In this document: one piece after another, positions 8,027-18,503 of the stretch | How the letters are laid out: the number at the start of each line of letters is the position of its first letter | Numbering within the stretch: position 1 is the stretch's first letter | Source: Streptomyces cellulosae | GTDB taxonomy: Bacteria > Actinomycetota > Actinomycetes > Streptomycetales > Streptomycetaceae | Length of the DNA stretch: 64,000 nucleotides | Assembly: GCF_000721105.1 (NCBI RefSeq) | Contig: NZ_JOEV01000005.1 | Span: 341,840-405,839, forward strand | Direction: 5' to 3' | Program-made: the position numbers and the translations under genes | The notes under the pieces: model-generated | Told to the model about the DNA's origin: nothing | Databases searched by the model: none | What the model saw: the letters and a program-made list of their open reading frames with translations, nothing else

Positions 8027-9202
8027 GTGACGCGGATTCTCGTCATCGGCGGCGGAATCGCCGGTACGGCGACGGCGGTGGCCCTGCGCAAGGCGGGCAT
8101 CCAGGTCCGCGTGTACGAGGCTCATCCCGACTCGGCCGAGGACATCGGCGCGTTCCTCACCCTCGCCGGCAACGGCATGCGCGCCCTCGCCCAGCTCGAC
8201 GCCTCCGCCGCGGTCACTTCGGTCGGCTTTCCGCTGACCTCGATGCGCGTGGTCGACCACGCGGGCGCCGAGATCGCGCACGTTCCGCTGGGTGAGCCGG
8301 GCGACCCGCGGCTCCGGTACCGCTGTCTGCGCCGCGGTGACCTCACCGCGGCCCTGCAGGCGGAGGCCGCACGCCATGGCATCGGCATCGTCCACGGCGC
8401 CCGGCTCGTCTCCGTCGACGACGGCCCGGGCGGCGTCACCGCGCACTTCGCCGACGGCAGCACCGCGACCGGTGACCTGCTCGTCGGTGCCGACGGCCTG
8501 AGCTCCACCGTGCGCCGGGCCATCGCACCCGCCACACAACCGCGTTACGCGGGCCAGCGCGTCTTCTACGGCTACACGGGCGCCGCGTCCGGGAGCGGAC
8601 CGGACGCGTGCATCACCATGGTGCGGGGCCGGACGATCGCCTTCGGCTGCGCGGTGTCACCCGGCGGGGAGGCCCACTGGTTCGCGCGCGTCACCGGTGA
8701 GGCGCTGTCCACCGCCGAGATCGCGCAGGGCCCGGCCGCCGGGTGGCGCGACCTGCTCGTGCCGTTGCTGCGTGAGGACGCCCCCGCCGCCGTGGACATC
8801 GTCGCGGCCTCCACCGGCGACATCCTCGTCACCAACGCCACCGAGATCCCGACCGGCGGCCCGTGGCGGGCTTCCCGCACCCTGCTGATCGGCGACGCCG
8901 CCCACGCGGCCTCCCCCGCGACCGGTCAGGGCGCCTCCATGGCGCTGGAGGACGCCGTCGTCCTGGCCAAGTCCCTGCGCGACGCCCCCGACACCGAGAC
9001 CGCGCTCTCCCTCTACGAGGCGCTGCGCCGCCCGCGCACCGAGCACAACACCACTGTCAGCGGGAACATCTCCCGCGGCACCCACCCGCCCTCCGGTCCC
9101 GCCCGGGGGCCGGCCCCGTCCCGGCCCGGCGACGAGGACCTCGTCCGGCTCCTGGACTGGGACCAGGACCTCATGACCATGCGGAAGATCCAGCAGGCCT
9201 GA
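8027..9202 (+). CDS. FAD-dependent aromatic-type monooxygenase
   Basis: A 391-residue class A flavoprotein monooxygenase of the PHBH/UbiH fold, which hydroxylates small molecules using NAD(P)H and oxygen. Motifs in order: the dinucleotide fold VIGGGIAGTATAVALRKAG (residues 4-22), DLLVGADGLSSTVRR (the DG motif near 155), and the second FAD motif LIGDAAHAASPATGQGASMALEDA (near 288-310). The start is GTG at 8027, with GGGG a few bases before it. It lies 227 bases after the P450 on the same strand, so the two could act together on one compound, though the gap suggests separate transcripts. No partner reductase is needed for this class. Confidence 0.9.
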   Translation: MTRILVIGGGIAGTATAVALRKAGIQVRVYEAHPDSAEDIGAFLTLAGNGMRALAQLDASAAVTSVGFPLTSMRVVDHAGAEIAHVPLGEPGDPRLRYRCLRRGDLTAALQAEAARHGIGIVHGARLVSVDDGPGGVTAHFADGSTATGDLLVGADGLSSTVRRAIAPATQPRYAGQRVFYGYTGAASGSGPDACITMVRGRTIAFGCAVSPGGEAHWFARVTGEALSTAEIAQGPAAGWRDLLVPLLREDAPAAVDIVAASTGDILVTNATEIPTGGPWRASRTLLIGDAAHAASPATGQGASMALEDAVVLAKSLRDAPDTETALSLYEALRRPRTEHNTTVSGNISRGTHPPSGPARGPAPSRPGDEDLVRLLDWDQDLMTMRKIQQA

Positions 9203-9251
9203 GGCCGGCCCGCCTTCGGAGGTCGGCTCGCCTTCGGTGATGGGCCCGCCC

Positions 9252-10520
9252 TTACGGAACGCCCAGTTCGAAGAGGGCGTATCCCGCGTACGAGCCGGAC
9301 GCGACCGCCGTGATGCCGAGCAGCGTGAACAACGTGGGCAGACCGAGTCCGCGCAGCTTGACGGCGAGCGGGATGAAGAGAGGGAAGGCCGGGAGCAGGT
9401 AGCGGGAGACGTTGCCGAAGATCTGCTGGCTGCCCAGGACCAGGGCGATGGTGAGGACCGGGTAGATGACCAGCACGGCCGGTGGGCGCAGGCGGATCAG
9501 GAGGGGGATCACAAGCGCGGCCAGCAGGACGACGGCCACGGCGATGGTGTCTTCGACGGGATACGCGAAGAGGTAGTCGAAGCGGCCCACCGCTATCGAG
9601 GTGAGGACGTTGCCGGTGTGTTCGCCGTAGTCGAAGGTGTGCGCCCAGGCCCCGGTCTGGAGCGTGAAGTAGCCGCCGAGGTCGCCCATCCGGTTGCCGA
9701 CCCACAGCAGGTAGCCAACGAGCCCGAGCGGCGCGACCGCTATCGCGACCCACGGGCGGGCGAAGTCGTCCTGTCGGCGGTGGAGCGCGAGCAGCGCGGC
9801 GACGGTGAGGGCGGCGATGAGGGCGACAGCGGTGGGCCGGTTGAGCCCTGCGGTGAAGGTGAGGACGCCGGCGGTGAGCCAGCGGTCGTTCATGACGGCG
9901 TGGCAGACCCAGACGGCGAGGGCGACGTACAGGGATTCCGAGTAGGCCGACCACTCCATCCCGGAGCCGGGCCAGACGGCCCACAGTCCGGCCGCGGCCA
10001 GCCCGGCCCGCCGGCCGCCGAACCGGGCGGTGACGGCGTAGATGCCGAGGGCGGCGACGAACGAGGCGACGACCGAGACCAGCATGCCCGAGCCGTACAG
10101 CCCCAGGCCGGTGCCTTCGGAGACCGTGCGCATCGCCGCCGGGTAGAGCGGGAAGAACGCCGCCGAGTTCCCTTCGAGGGTGATCAGGCCCTTGGCGCCG
10201 GGCACCGGGACCAGCGCGGGGTCGTATCCGTGCGCGGCGATCTGCTGGTACCACCAGCCGTCCCAGCTCGCCAGCACGTCCCAGGCGTGGGCGCCGCCGC
10301 CGAAACGCGGGTCCCTCTTGCGGAAGTCACCGGCGGAGTCCAGCAGATACATGAAGACGGAGAAGCCGATGAGCTTCAGTACGCCGTACAGCGCCAGTAC
10401 GGGACCGTAGTACCTGGCCGCGCGGCGCAGCCGCCAACGCAGGTCGTCGCCGCGTTCGACGGAGACGGGACCGAAGTGGCCGACGGCGTAAGGCGCGGGC
10501 AGGGTCGTCGTGTCGTTCAT
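9252..10520 (-). CDS. multi-pass membrane mannosyltransferase (PIG-V/GT-C type)
   Basis: A 422-residue integral membrane protein with about ten hydrophobic segments. The first large loop contains WDVLASWDGWWYQQIAAHGYD, where the paired aspartates are the expected catalytic site of GT-C polyprenyl-phosphate-sugar transferases, and GNSAAFFPLYP follows as in PIG-V-like proteins. The ATG at 10520 overlaps the stop of the upstream GT2-GtrA gene by four bases (ATGA), which implies translational coupling. That partner probably makes and flips the polyprenyl-phosphate sugar donor, and this enzyme transfers it outside the membrane. The acceptor is not identifiable. Confidence 0.8.
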   Translation of the reverse strand: MNDTTTLPAPYAVGHFGPVSVERGDDLRWRLRRAARYYGPVLALYGVLKLIGFSVFMYLLDSAGDFRKRDPRFGGGAHAWDVLASWDGWWYQQIAAHGYDPALVPVPGAKGLITLEGNSAAFFPLYPAAMRTVSEGTGLGLYGSGMLVSVVASFVAALGIYAVTARFGGRRAGLAAAGLWAVWPGSGMEWSAYSESLYVALAVWVCHAVMNDRWLTAGVLTFTAGLNRPTAVALIAALTVAALLALHRRQDDFARPWVAIAVAPLGLVGYLLWVGNRMGDLGGYFTLQTGAWAHTFDYGEHTGNVLTSIAVGRFDYLFAYPVEDTIAVAVVLLAALVIPLLIRLRPPAVLVIYPVLTIALVLGSQQIFGNVSRYLLPAFPLFIPLAVKLRGLGLPTLFTLLGITAVASGSYAGYALFELGVP

Positions 10521-11941
10521 GCGGCCGTGGACTCCGTCCCGCGACGGCGGGCGGGGAAAACCCACGCCCGCAGGAGCAGGAATCGCAGGAGGGTCGCGGC
10601 CAGGTTGGCGGCGACAAGGACCACGAGCTCCGTGGGCCCCGCGGGCCGGGGGTCCACTTCGTGCAGCACGGCGAGGGAGCCGCTGGTGAGGGCCAGGCCG
10701 ACCAGGAAGACCAGCAGGCCCTTGGCCTGGTGGCGCAGGGCACCGCCACGGCCGCGCAGCCCGAAGGTGAGCCGGCGGTTCGCGGCCGTGTTGGCGACCG
10801 CGCACACCAGCAGGGCCAGCGCGTTGGCTGCCTGAGGGCCCGCCGGCGGCCGCAACACCGCGTACAGCAGCACATATCCGAGAGTGCTCACGGCGCCCAC
10901 GGCGCCGAAGCGCAGCAACTGGCCGGCCAGGCCGGTGCCCGCGTGGGCGGCGGTGCCGCGGCGCAGTCCGGCCGTCGACAGGGTGCCGCGGGCCAGATCA
11001 CGGCCGATCCTCGCGATGCCACGCAGATCGGCCAGGGCGGTGGCGAGGAGGTCGACCCGGCTGTCGGGGTCGTCGACCCAGTCGACCGGCACCTCGTGGA
11101 TGCGCAGCCCCGCCCGCTCGGCTATGACCAGCAGTTCGGTGTCGAAGAACCACCCCGAGTCCTTGACGAGGGGCAGCAGCCGCTCGGCGACATCGCGCCG
11201 CACCGCTTTGAAACCGCACTGCGCGTCGGAGAAACCCACGGAGAGGGCGGAGCGCAACAGGACGTTGTAGCAGCGGGAGATGACCTCCCGCTTGGGGCCG
11301 CGCACCACCCGGGAACCACGGGCCAGCCGGGTGCCGATGGCGATGTCGGAGTGTCCGGAGATCAGGGGGGCGACCAGCGGCAACAGCGCCGTCAGCTCGG
11401 TCGACAGGTCCACGTCCAGGTACGCGAGCACGGGCGCCCGCGACCCCGACCACGCCGCGTGCAGCGCCCCGCCCCGTCCCTTCTCGGGCAGCCGCAGCCA
11501 CTGCGCCTCCGGCAGCTCGGCCGCCAACCGGGCCGCGATCCGCGGGGTTTCGTCGGTACTGGCGTTGTCCGCGACGGTGATGCGGAACGGGTACGGGAAG
11601 GTCTCGCGCAGGTGTGCGTGGAGCCGCCGTACGCTCCGCTCCAGGTCCGCCTCCTCGTTGAACACGGGGACGACGATGTCCAGGACGGGCTCGCCGGGGG
11701 GCGCCGACACCGGTGCGCGCAGCGGCAGTCGGCCCATCAGGTGGTCCGTCGGGTGACCCATCGGATGGCCCGTCGAACGGTTCGTCGAGAGGTCCGTCGA
11801 GCGGTCCGTCGGGCGGTCCGTCGGGCGGTCCGTCGGGCGGTCCGTCAGGTGATCAGTGGAGTGGCCTTTCACTGTGGCCGACTCGGATTTCGTCACGTTA
11901 TGTCCGTGTCTGTGGTCTGTCGCAGGGCATGCCGAAGTCAC
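10517..11941 (-). CDS. GT2 glycosyltransferase fused to GtrA flippase-like domain
   Basis: A 474-residue fusion. The GT-A domain (about 85-310) carries LDIVVPVFNEE, VADNASTDETP, the YLDVDLST donor-binding DxD region, and SDAQCGFKAVRR, all typical of DPM1/polyprenyl-phosphate glycosyltransferases. A GtrA-type four-helix membrane domain (about 345-465: LLRFGAVGAVSTLGYVLLYAVLR, NTAANRRLTFG) follows and may flip the product. The first 80 residues hold a run of TDRP/TDRS repeats encoded by a 12-bp tandem repeat and are not part of the fold. Their expansion, and the lack of a clear ribosome binding site before the GTG at 11941, make the true start uncertain; a downstream ATG near 11757 or 11736 is possible. 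Confidence 0.82.
   Translation of the reverse strand: MTSACPATDHRHGHNVTKSESATVKGHSTDHLTDRPTDRPTDRPTDRSTDLSTNRSTGHPMGHPTDHLMGRLPLRAPVSAPPGEPVLDIVVPVFNEEADLERSVRRLHAHLRETFPYPFRITVADNASTDETPRIAARLAAELPEAQWLRLPEKGRGGALHAAWSGSRAPVLAYLDVDLSTELTALLPLVAPLISGHSDIAIGTRLARGSRVVRGPKREVISRCYNVLLRSALSVGFSDAQCGFKAVRRDVAERLLPLVKDSGWFFDTELLVIAERAGLRIHEVPVDWVDDPDSRVDLLATALADLRGIARIGRDLARGTLSTAGLRRGTAAHAGTGLAGQLLRFGAVGAVSTLGYVLLYAVLRPPAGPQAANALALLVCAVANTAANRRLTFGLRGRGGALRHQAKGLLVFLVGLALTSGSLAVLHEVDPRPAGPTELVVLVAANLAATLLRFLLLRAWVFPARRRGTESTAA
11767..11850. repeat. seven tandem 12-bp units inside the GT2-GtrA N-terminus
   Basis: On the + strand the unit is GGTCCGTCGGGC, repeated at 12-bp steps from 11767 to 11850 with a few substitutions. 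The four units at 11803-11850 are nearly identical. Read on the minus strand it gives the peptide repeat T-D-R-P/S. Confidence 0.9.
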
Positions 11942-12024
11942 GCACGGCGTGGTGCGACGGGTGAGCGGAGATCTGTGGTGAGGCGGAGGTCGTGCCGGTG
12001 CCGGCGCCGGTTACGGCTTGTCGG

Positions 12025-12537
12025 TCAGGGGGTGGGCGGCGGGGAGAGCGTCGCCTCCGAGGTGGGCGGCGGGGTGGTCACGGAGCTGTCCGGATTCGAG
12101 GGAACCCTCGTCGAAGTCCCGGGCGTGGTGGGCACGTCGGTCGTGGCCCCGCTTCCTTCGACGGGCGCGGTCGGCGTGTGGGACGGCGTCCCGCCCCCGC
12201 CGGCGGTCGCGTCGGCGGTTCCCGTGGGGGGTGGCATGGACGGCTCGGTCGGGGACCCGTCCGGCGTCCGGGTCGCGGAGGAGCTCGGGGCCGGACTCGT
12301 CGCGGGCCTCGGCAGCGGTGCCTGCGGCCTCGTCTCGACGGTGTCGTGGGGCAGCAGGAGGAGGCCGAGACCGAGTCCCGCGACGGCCAGGGCGGAGCCG
12401 ACGGCCCGTTGAGCGACGCGGGCGCGGTGCCGGGCCCGGACGCCGGACCGCAGGCGCCGCTGATGCTGCGGCCCGAACGGGGTGTGTTCCTGGGAGTCGC
12501 GCATCATCCGCGCCAACTCCCCTTCGAAGTGATCCAT
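12025..12537 (-). CDS. single-pass membrane protein, probable anti-sigma partner
   Basis: A 170-residue protein: a short cytoplasmic head (MDHFEGELARMMRDSQEHTPFGPQHQRRLRSGVRARHR), one transmembrane segment (VGSALAVAGLGLGLLLLP, about 48-65), and a low-complexity Pro/Thr/Ser-rich exported tail. It starts 10 bases after the ECF sigma gene ends, so they form one transcript. This position and topology are those of the partner genes that follow SigE-type ECF factors. The head lacks the zinc-binding HxxxCxxC motif of ZAS anti-sigmas, so an anti-sigma role is an inference. Confidence 0.65.
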   Translation of the reverse strand: MDHFEGELARMMRDSQEHTPFGPQHQRRLRSGVRARHRARVAQRAVGSALAVAGLGLGLLLLPHDTVETRPQAPLPRPATSPAPSSSATRTPDGSPTEPSMPPPTGTADATAGGGGTPSHTPTAPVEGSGATTDVPTTPGTSTRVPSNPDSSVTTPPPTSEATLSPPPTP

Positions 12538-12547
12538 GGCCTCCCTT

Positions 12548-13054
12548 TCACCCCACCGGTTCGATGACATCGGCCAGGATCTTCCGCAGCCGCGCCACGC
12601 CGCGCGAGGCGTGGGACCGGGCCGTGCCCACGGGACACCCCAACACCGCCGCGACCTGCTTCTCGGGCAGGTCCTGGTAGTAGCGCAGCACCACCGCGGC
12701 ACGCTGCCGCGGCGGCAACTGGGCCAGCGCGGCCTCCAGTCGCGAGCGCTCCGCCACCGCGGCGGAGACGTCTCCCGTGTCCGGCAGGTCGGGCAGTTGT
12801 TCGACCGGGCGCTCGCCCCACCAGCGCCGCCGCGCCGAACGGGCCGCCGCACGGGCCAGTACCTTGCGTACGTAGGCCTCCGGCGCCTCCTCCGCGATCC
12901 TGGGCCAGACGAACCAGAGCTTGACCAGGGCCTCCTGGAGCAGGTCCTCGGCACGGTGCCGATCGCCTCCCACGAGGAGACGGGCGAGGTGGAACAGCGC
13001 CGACCAGCGAGCTGCCACGAACCCGTCGAACCCCTCGGCTCGACCCTGCTCCAT
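12548..13054 (-). CDS. SigE-type ECF RNA polymerase sigma factor
   Basis: About 168 residues. Region 2 is FDGFVAARWSALFHLARLLVGGDRHRAEDLLQEALVKLWFVWPRI, and region 4 is LEAALAQLPPRQRAAVVLRYYQDLPEKQVAAVLGCPVGTARSHASRGVARLR, with the usual linker between. The family is the actinobacterial SigE/SIG13 subgroup. I chose the ATG at 13054 (MEQGRAEG), after GGGGACGGTGCGG; an in-frame ATG at 13147 would add 31 residues without similarity to the family. The membrane protein downstream is the likely regulator. The target regulon cannot be inferred from the window. Confidence 0.9.
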   Translation of the reverse strand: MEQGRAEGFDGFVAARWSALFHLARLLVGGDRHRAEDLLQEALVKLWFVWPRIAEEAPEAYVRKVLARAAARSARRRWWGERPVEQLPDLPDTGDVSAAVAERSRLEAALAQLPPRQRAAVVLRYYQDLPEKQVAAVLGCPVGTARSHASRGVARLRKILADVIEPVG

Positions 13055-13149
13055 CCGCACCGTCCCCGTTCCGACCAGCCCTTCACACTGGGAGAAAGAC
13101 GGTGGGACCCCCACCACGATGCACTGCTCCCCTATGATCCGGATCACAC

Positions 13150-13600
13150 CCGCGTCCGCTCTCCCCTCCTCCGGCTGCCTCAGCGCTCGGGCGCCGCTGC
13201 AACCGCGCCGCGTCCACGGACTCGGTGATCCGGGTGGTGCCGGAGAAGGTCAGGCAGCGCGGCCCGTCCGGGGTCGCGGCGATCAGCTGGGCGCAGCCGG
13301 GGAGCATGCCGGGTGTGGCCCGGCACGACCCCGCACTGCTGTCCGGAAGCTCGCCAGGCCCGCGGAGTTGCGTCCCAGGTCCGCCGGTTCGGGGGCATCG
13401 TCGATCCACTGCCGCTGCTCACGGACCATCGCCCCGTCGACGTCCTTGCAGGCGCGGGCGGGCTCACCTCGCAGCCGTGGTCCGGCGGCCCGCTGGTGCG
13501 GTCAGCAGCTGACACGGTGTTCGAACTGTTCGTGCAGCGCGGGGTCGTCGGACGGGCCGGGGCGGCGTCGGCGGGGGTGCTCACGGTGGGCCGGGACCAG
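13150..13600 (-). pseudogene. decayed reading frame, identity unknown
   Basis: No intact gene fills 13055-13683. On the minus strand, however, several short pieces in different frames look like coding DNA with nearly all codons ending in G or C: DDPALHEQFEHRVS (stops at 13502), then DGAMVREQRQWIDDAPEPADLG, then CAQLIAATPDGPRCLTFSG and TTRITESVDAARL. They lie in the right order but need at least two frame changes to join. I read this as a gene broken by indels. I do not recognise the family, and the limits given are approximate. Confidence 0.35.
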
Positions 13601-13683
13601 GCCGGCGGGACAGGCGGCGCGGACGGCGCCGGCCGCTGTCCGCCCCGCCGACGCGATCCGCCCGGCGTTCCCCGTCCCTTTCG

Positions 13684-15324
<1,641 letters not shown>

Positions 15325-15826
15325 GCCCGCTCCCACACATCGTTCGACCTACGGTGACGCCCCCATCCTTCCCCGTCACGGCCCCGTTCCGCGAGTCCGC
15401 CGCCCGCACACCGGGGTAACCGCATGGGGAGGAGCGGCTGCCGATCGGCGGCGGCCACCCTCGGAGCGCGCCGACTGGACGCGGAGCGACCGGAATTGCT
15501 CCCGACTCGGGCACGGACACCCACGAGTTCCGGACCGGCCGGTTCACCGTCGATGCCGGGGAACGGGCGCGGGGTGAGGTGCCGCGAGGTCCGGGGTGGG
15601 AGGCGCCCCGCCCGCCGGTCGGCAGCGCCCCTCCCGCAGCGGCGTTCGCCACCCGGTCCCGTCCCCGGCTCCCGCACCGGGCACGACGAGCGGGACGAGC
15701 ACACCGGCTCCGGCCGAACGTCCGCCGCACCACCGACCGGCTGGACGAGTTCCCGCCACGCACACGGCTCCGGTGTACGCCCGGTGTCCGGGGTTTGAGC
15801 TGCGCTGAAGCGTGTACGCGAAGGGC
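15325..15826. other. intergenic, no gene seen
   Basis: About 500 bases between the divergent pgm and CYTH-CHAD genes. Open frames exist on both strands but none has coding-like third positions together with a ribosome binding site. The promoters of both genes must lie here; I see no clear palindrome. Confidence 0.5.
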
Positions 15827-17365
15827 ATGGTCCAGTCGACACGAGAGACAGAGCGAAAGTACGCGGCCCCGGCGGCCGACGACACCTCCTGGCTGCCGGA
15901 CCTCACCGGCGTGGACGGCATCGCGTCCGTCGTGGACCGGGGCACCGACGACCTCGACGCCGTGTACTACGACACCGTGGATCTGCGTCTGACCGGCACC
16001 TCGGCCACCCTGCGCCGCAGGACCGGCGGGGCGGACGCGGGCTGGCACCTGAAGCTGCCGCTGTCCGGTGACAGCCGGGAGGAAGTACGCGCCCCGCTCT
16101 CCGACACGGTTCCGGACGATCTGCGTGACCTGGTGATCTCACGGACCCGGGACGCGGAACTGGTGCCGGTCGTGCGCCTGCGCACCGAGCGCCACCGGCA
16201 CGAGCTCGTCGACGCCGACGGCAACGCACTGGCCGAGTTGAGTGTCGACGCCGTCGAGGCTGCTTCCCTGCTCGCGGGGGCCACGCGCGCCTCATGGACG
16301 GAACTGGAGGTCGAACTCGCCGAGGACGCCGGCCCCGAGGTGCTGAAGGCCGTGGACAAGGCACTGCGCAAGGCCGGCGTCGAGCGGGAGTCCGCGCCGT
16401 CCAAGCTCGCCCGGGCGCTGGAGGAGACGGCGGCGGGCGCGCCCCGCCTGCCCGACCCGCGCGCCGAGACAGTGGTCGAAGGCTCGGCCGGCGACCTGGT
16501 CCTCCGGTACCTGGAGCAGCAGGTGCGGACCCTGGTGGACCTCGATCCCGCGGTGCGCCGGAACCGGCCCGACTCGGTGCACCGGATGCGGGTCGCCTGC
16601 CGTCGACTGCGGAGCGTGCTGCGGTCCTACCGTTCGGTCCTGGACCGCGAGGCGACCGACCCCGTCCGCGAGGAGCTCACGTGGCTGGCCGGTGAACTGG
16701 GCGCCGAACGCGACCACGAGGTGCTCGAGAAACGGCTCAGCTCGGCTGTCGAGGCCCTCCCGCGGGAACTGGTCCTGGGGCCCGTCACCGCACGACTCCG
16801 GGCGTGGCACGTGACCAAGGACGCCGAGGCCCGCACACGCGCACAGGACGCCCTCGCGTCGCCCCGCTACCTGTCCCTGCTGGACTCATTGGCCGGCCTG
16901 ACCGCACGTCCGCCGCTGCGTCGCAAGGCCGCCCGGAAGCCGAAGGCCGTGCTGGCCAAGACCGTCCTCGAGGAGTACGACCGGTTCGCCGGCCGTGTCC
17001 GGACGGCCCTGCAGACGTCGCCCGGGGCGGACCGGGACACGGCGCTCCATCAGGCGGGCAAGGCGGCGAGGAAGGCCCGCTACGCGACGGAACCGGCCCG
17101 TGCCTCGCTCGGCAGGCCCGCCAAGCGTCTCGGCAAGCGCGTCAAGGCCGTCCAGAAGGTCCTCGAGGACCACCAGGACAGTGTGGTGTCCCGGGACGAG
17201 CTGCGCCGTATGGCGGTGGCGGCGGGCGCGGCGGGTGAGGCGGGCTTCACCTGGGGGCTGCTGTACGGCCGGGAACAGGCGGTGGCCGGCGAACGGCAGC
17301 GAGAGCTGCCGGGGGTGTGGGCCCGCGCGTCGGACCCCGCGCTGCGCAGGGCTCTCAAGGTCTGA
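15827..17365 (+). CDS. CYTH and CHAD domain protein
   Basis: A 512-residue cytoplasmic protein. The N-terminal CYTH domain (about 1-200) begins with the ExExK signature ETERKY and contains YYDTVDLRL, TLRRRTGG and WHLKLPL, all part of the triphosphate tunnel. The C-terminal CHAD domain (about 225-500) is rich in conserved His and Arg: SVHRMRVACRRLRSVLRSY, ERDHEVLEKRL, KAARKARYATE and LEDHQDSVV. CHAD domains bind inorganic polyphosphate and CYTH domains act on triphosphates, so a role in polyphosphate or phosphate storage is likely. The ATG at 15827 puts ETERKY near the start, as in the family; an ATG at 15812 is also in frame. Confidence 0.92.
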   Translation: MVQSTRETERKYAAPAADDTSWLPDLTGVDGIASVVDRGTDDLDAVYYDTVDLRLTGTSATLRRRTGGADAGWHLKLPLSGDSREEVRAPLSDTVPDDLRDLVISRTRDAELVPVVRLRTERHRHELVDADGNALAELSVDAVEAASLLAGATRASWTELEVELAEDAGPEVLKAVDKALRKAGVERESAPSKLARALEETAAGAPRLPDPRAETVVEGSAGDLVLRYLEQQVRTLVDLDPAVRRNRPDSVHRMRVACRRLRSVLRSYRSVLDREATDPVREELTWLAGELGAERDHEVLEKRLSSAVEALPRELVLGPVTARLRAWHVTKDAEARTRAQDALASPRYLSLLDSLAGLTARPPLRRKAARKPKAVLAKTVLEEYDRFAGRVRTALQTSPGADRDTALHQAGKAARKARYATEPARASLGRPAKRLGKRVKAVQKVLEDHQDSVVSRDELRRMAVAAGAAGEAGFTWGLLYGREQAVAGERQRELPGVWARASDPALRRALKV

Positions 17366-17376
17366 CGGCGAAACCT

Positions 17377-18453
17377 TCAGCTCTCTTCGGGCTTGCGCCA
17401 TATCTCCTCGGGCTCGCGCTGTGTCCGCTCGGCCTCGCGCTGTTCTCTCCCGGGCTCGTGCCGGGCCGGGCCGGTGTCTCCCGGTGGTGCAAGGCGTGGT
17501 GTGTCGCCTGCCGTGAGGTGTTCCACGACCTCCACCAGCTCCTGGCAGGCCTGCTCCACCGAACGCCTCGTGTTGCGCTGCTCGGTGATCACGGCCGAGA
17601 GAAGGAGGGCGGTCAGCGCCATGGTGCCGTTGAACGCCTGCAGTTTGATCATGATCTCGATGCGGGTCAGCCTCGCGAAGGGACCGACCTCCTGGGTCGC
17701 GGCGACGGTGGCCATGACGGACGTGAACAGGGCGCACAGCATGCTGCCGACGAGCTGGAAGCGCAGGGCGGCCCAGATCAGCAGCGGGAAGGCGAGGAAC
17801 AGCAGGCCGGAAGCGTGGCGCGTGGCCAGCGGTACGACCGCGCAGGCGACGACCGTAAGCACCGCGGCCTCCTTCCAGCGGGCCACCGGCAAGGGCCGAC
17901 GGGCGCGGTGCAGCAACAGCAGGAGGGGCGTGACGATCAGGACGCCCATCGCGTCGCCGACCCACCACGCCAGCCACACCTCCCAGAAGTCGTCCGCGTC
18001 GACCCGGTCGGCGAGCCGGAGCATCCAGACGCCCACCGTGGCGCTGACGAGCATGGCCGTGAGGGCGCCCAGGAACACCAGGGCGACGCCGTCGCGCAGT
18101 CTGCTGAGGTCGGTGCGGAAGCCCACCCGGCGCAGCATGAGGCACGCGCAGACGGGGGCGGCGGTGCTGCCCACCAGGTTGCCGAGCACGTCGGGCCGCA
18201 GTGAGGTGATGTGCAGGACGACGAGCAGGACGCCCAGCGTGATGCCGGGCCACACCCGCAACCCGAAGATCAGCAGGCAGGCCACCGCGACGCCCGTGGG
18301 CGGCCAGATCGGGGTGAACATCGCGCCCTCGACGACCAGGGGCCGCAGCAGTCCGAGGCGCCCCGCGGCGTAGTAGCAGGCGGCCACCGCCAGCGTCCGG
18401 AGGGCGAAGACGCCAGTTCGGCGCAGATCCTCGGTAGCCACCACACCAGCCAT
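17377..18453 (-). CDS. MASE1-domain membrane protein
   Basis: A 358-residue membrane protein with eight or so hydrophobic segments. The MASE1 pattern is seen in FTPIWPPTGVAVACLLIFG, LVGSTAAPVCACLML, WEVWLAWWVGDAMGVLIVTPLLLLL and FPLLIWAALRFQLVGS. In most MASE1 proteins this sensor precedes a kinase, cyclase or phosphatase domain. Here it ends with a short helical segment (LLSAVITEQRNTRRSVEQACQELVEVVEHL) and a charged E/R/P-rich tail, with no output domain. The gene starts 50 bases after the PP2C phosphatase gene on the same strand, so the two may work as separate sensor and effector. It is convergent with the CHAD gene. Confidence 0.85.
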   Translation of the reverse strand: MAGVVATEDLRRTGVFALRTLAVAACYYAAGRLGLLRPLVVEGAMFTPIWPPTGVAVACLLIFGLRVWPGITLGVLLVVLHITSLRPDVLGNLVGSTAAPVCACLMLRRVGFRTDLSRLRDGVALVFLGALTAMLVSATVGVWMLRLADRVDADDFWEVWLAWWVGDAMGVLIVTPLLLLLHRARRPLPVARWKEAAVLTVVACAVVPLATRHASGLLFLAFPLLIWAALRFQLVGSMLCALFTSVMATVAATQEVGPFARLTRIEIMIKLQAFNGTMALTALLLSAVITEQRNTRRSVEQACQELVEVVEHLTAGDTPRLAPPGDTGPARHEPGREQREAERTQREPEEIWRKPEES

Positions 18454-18503
18454 GAGACACCGGTGCCGTCGTCCGTGCGAGGCGGGCGGCCCGCGGTGCC
18501 GCC

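Noticed and set aside
6393..9202. Conservon (cvn) operon around the CYP157-like P450
   Set aside because: No sensor kinase-like, roadblock, DUF742 or GTPase gene is adjacent; neighbours are GH53 and an FAD monooxygenase.
10661..12412. 583-codon plus-strand open frame
   Set aside because: Runs antisense through the GT2-GtrA gene and the sigma-partner gene, both with recognisable domains.
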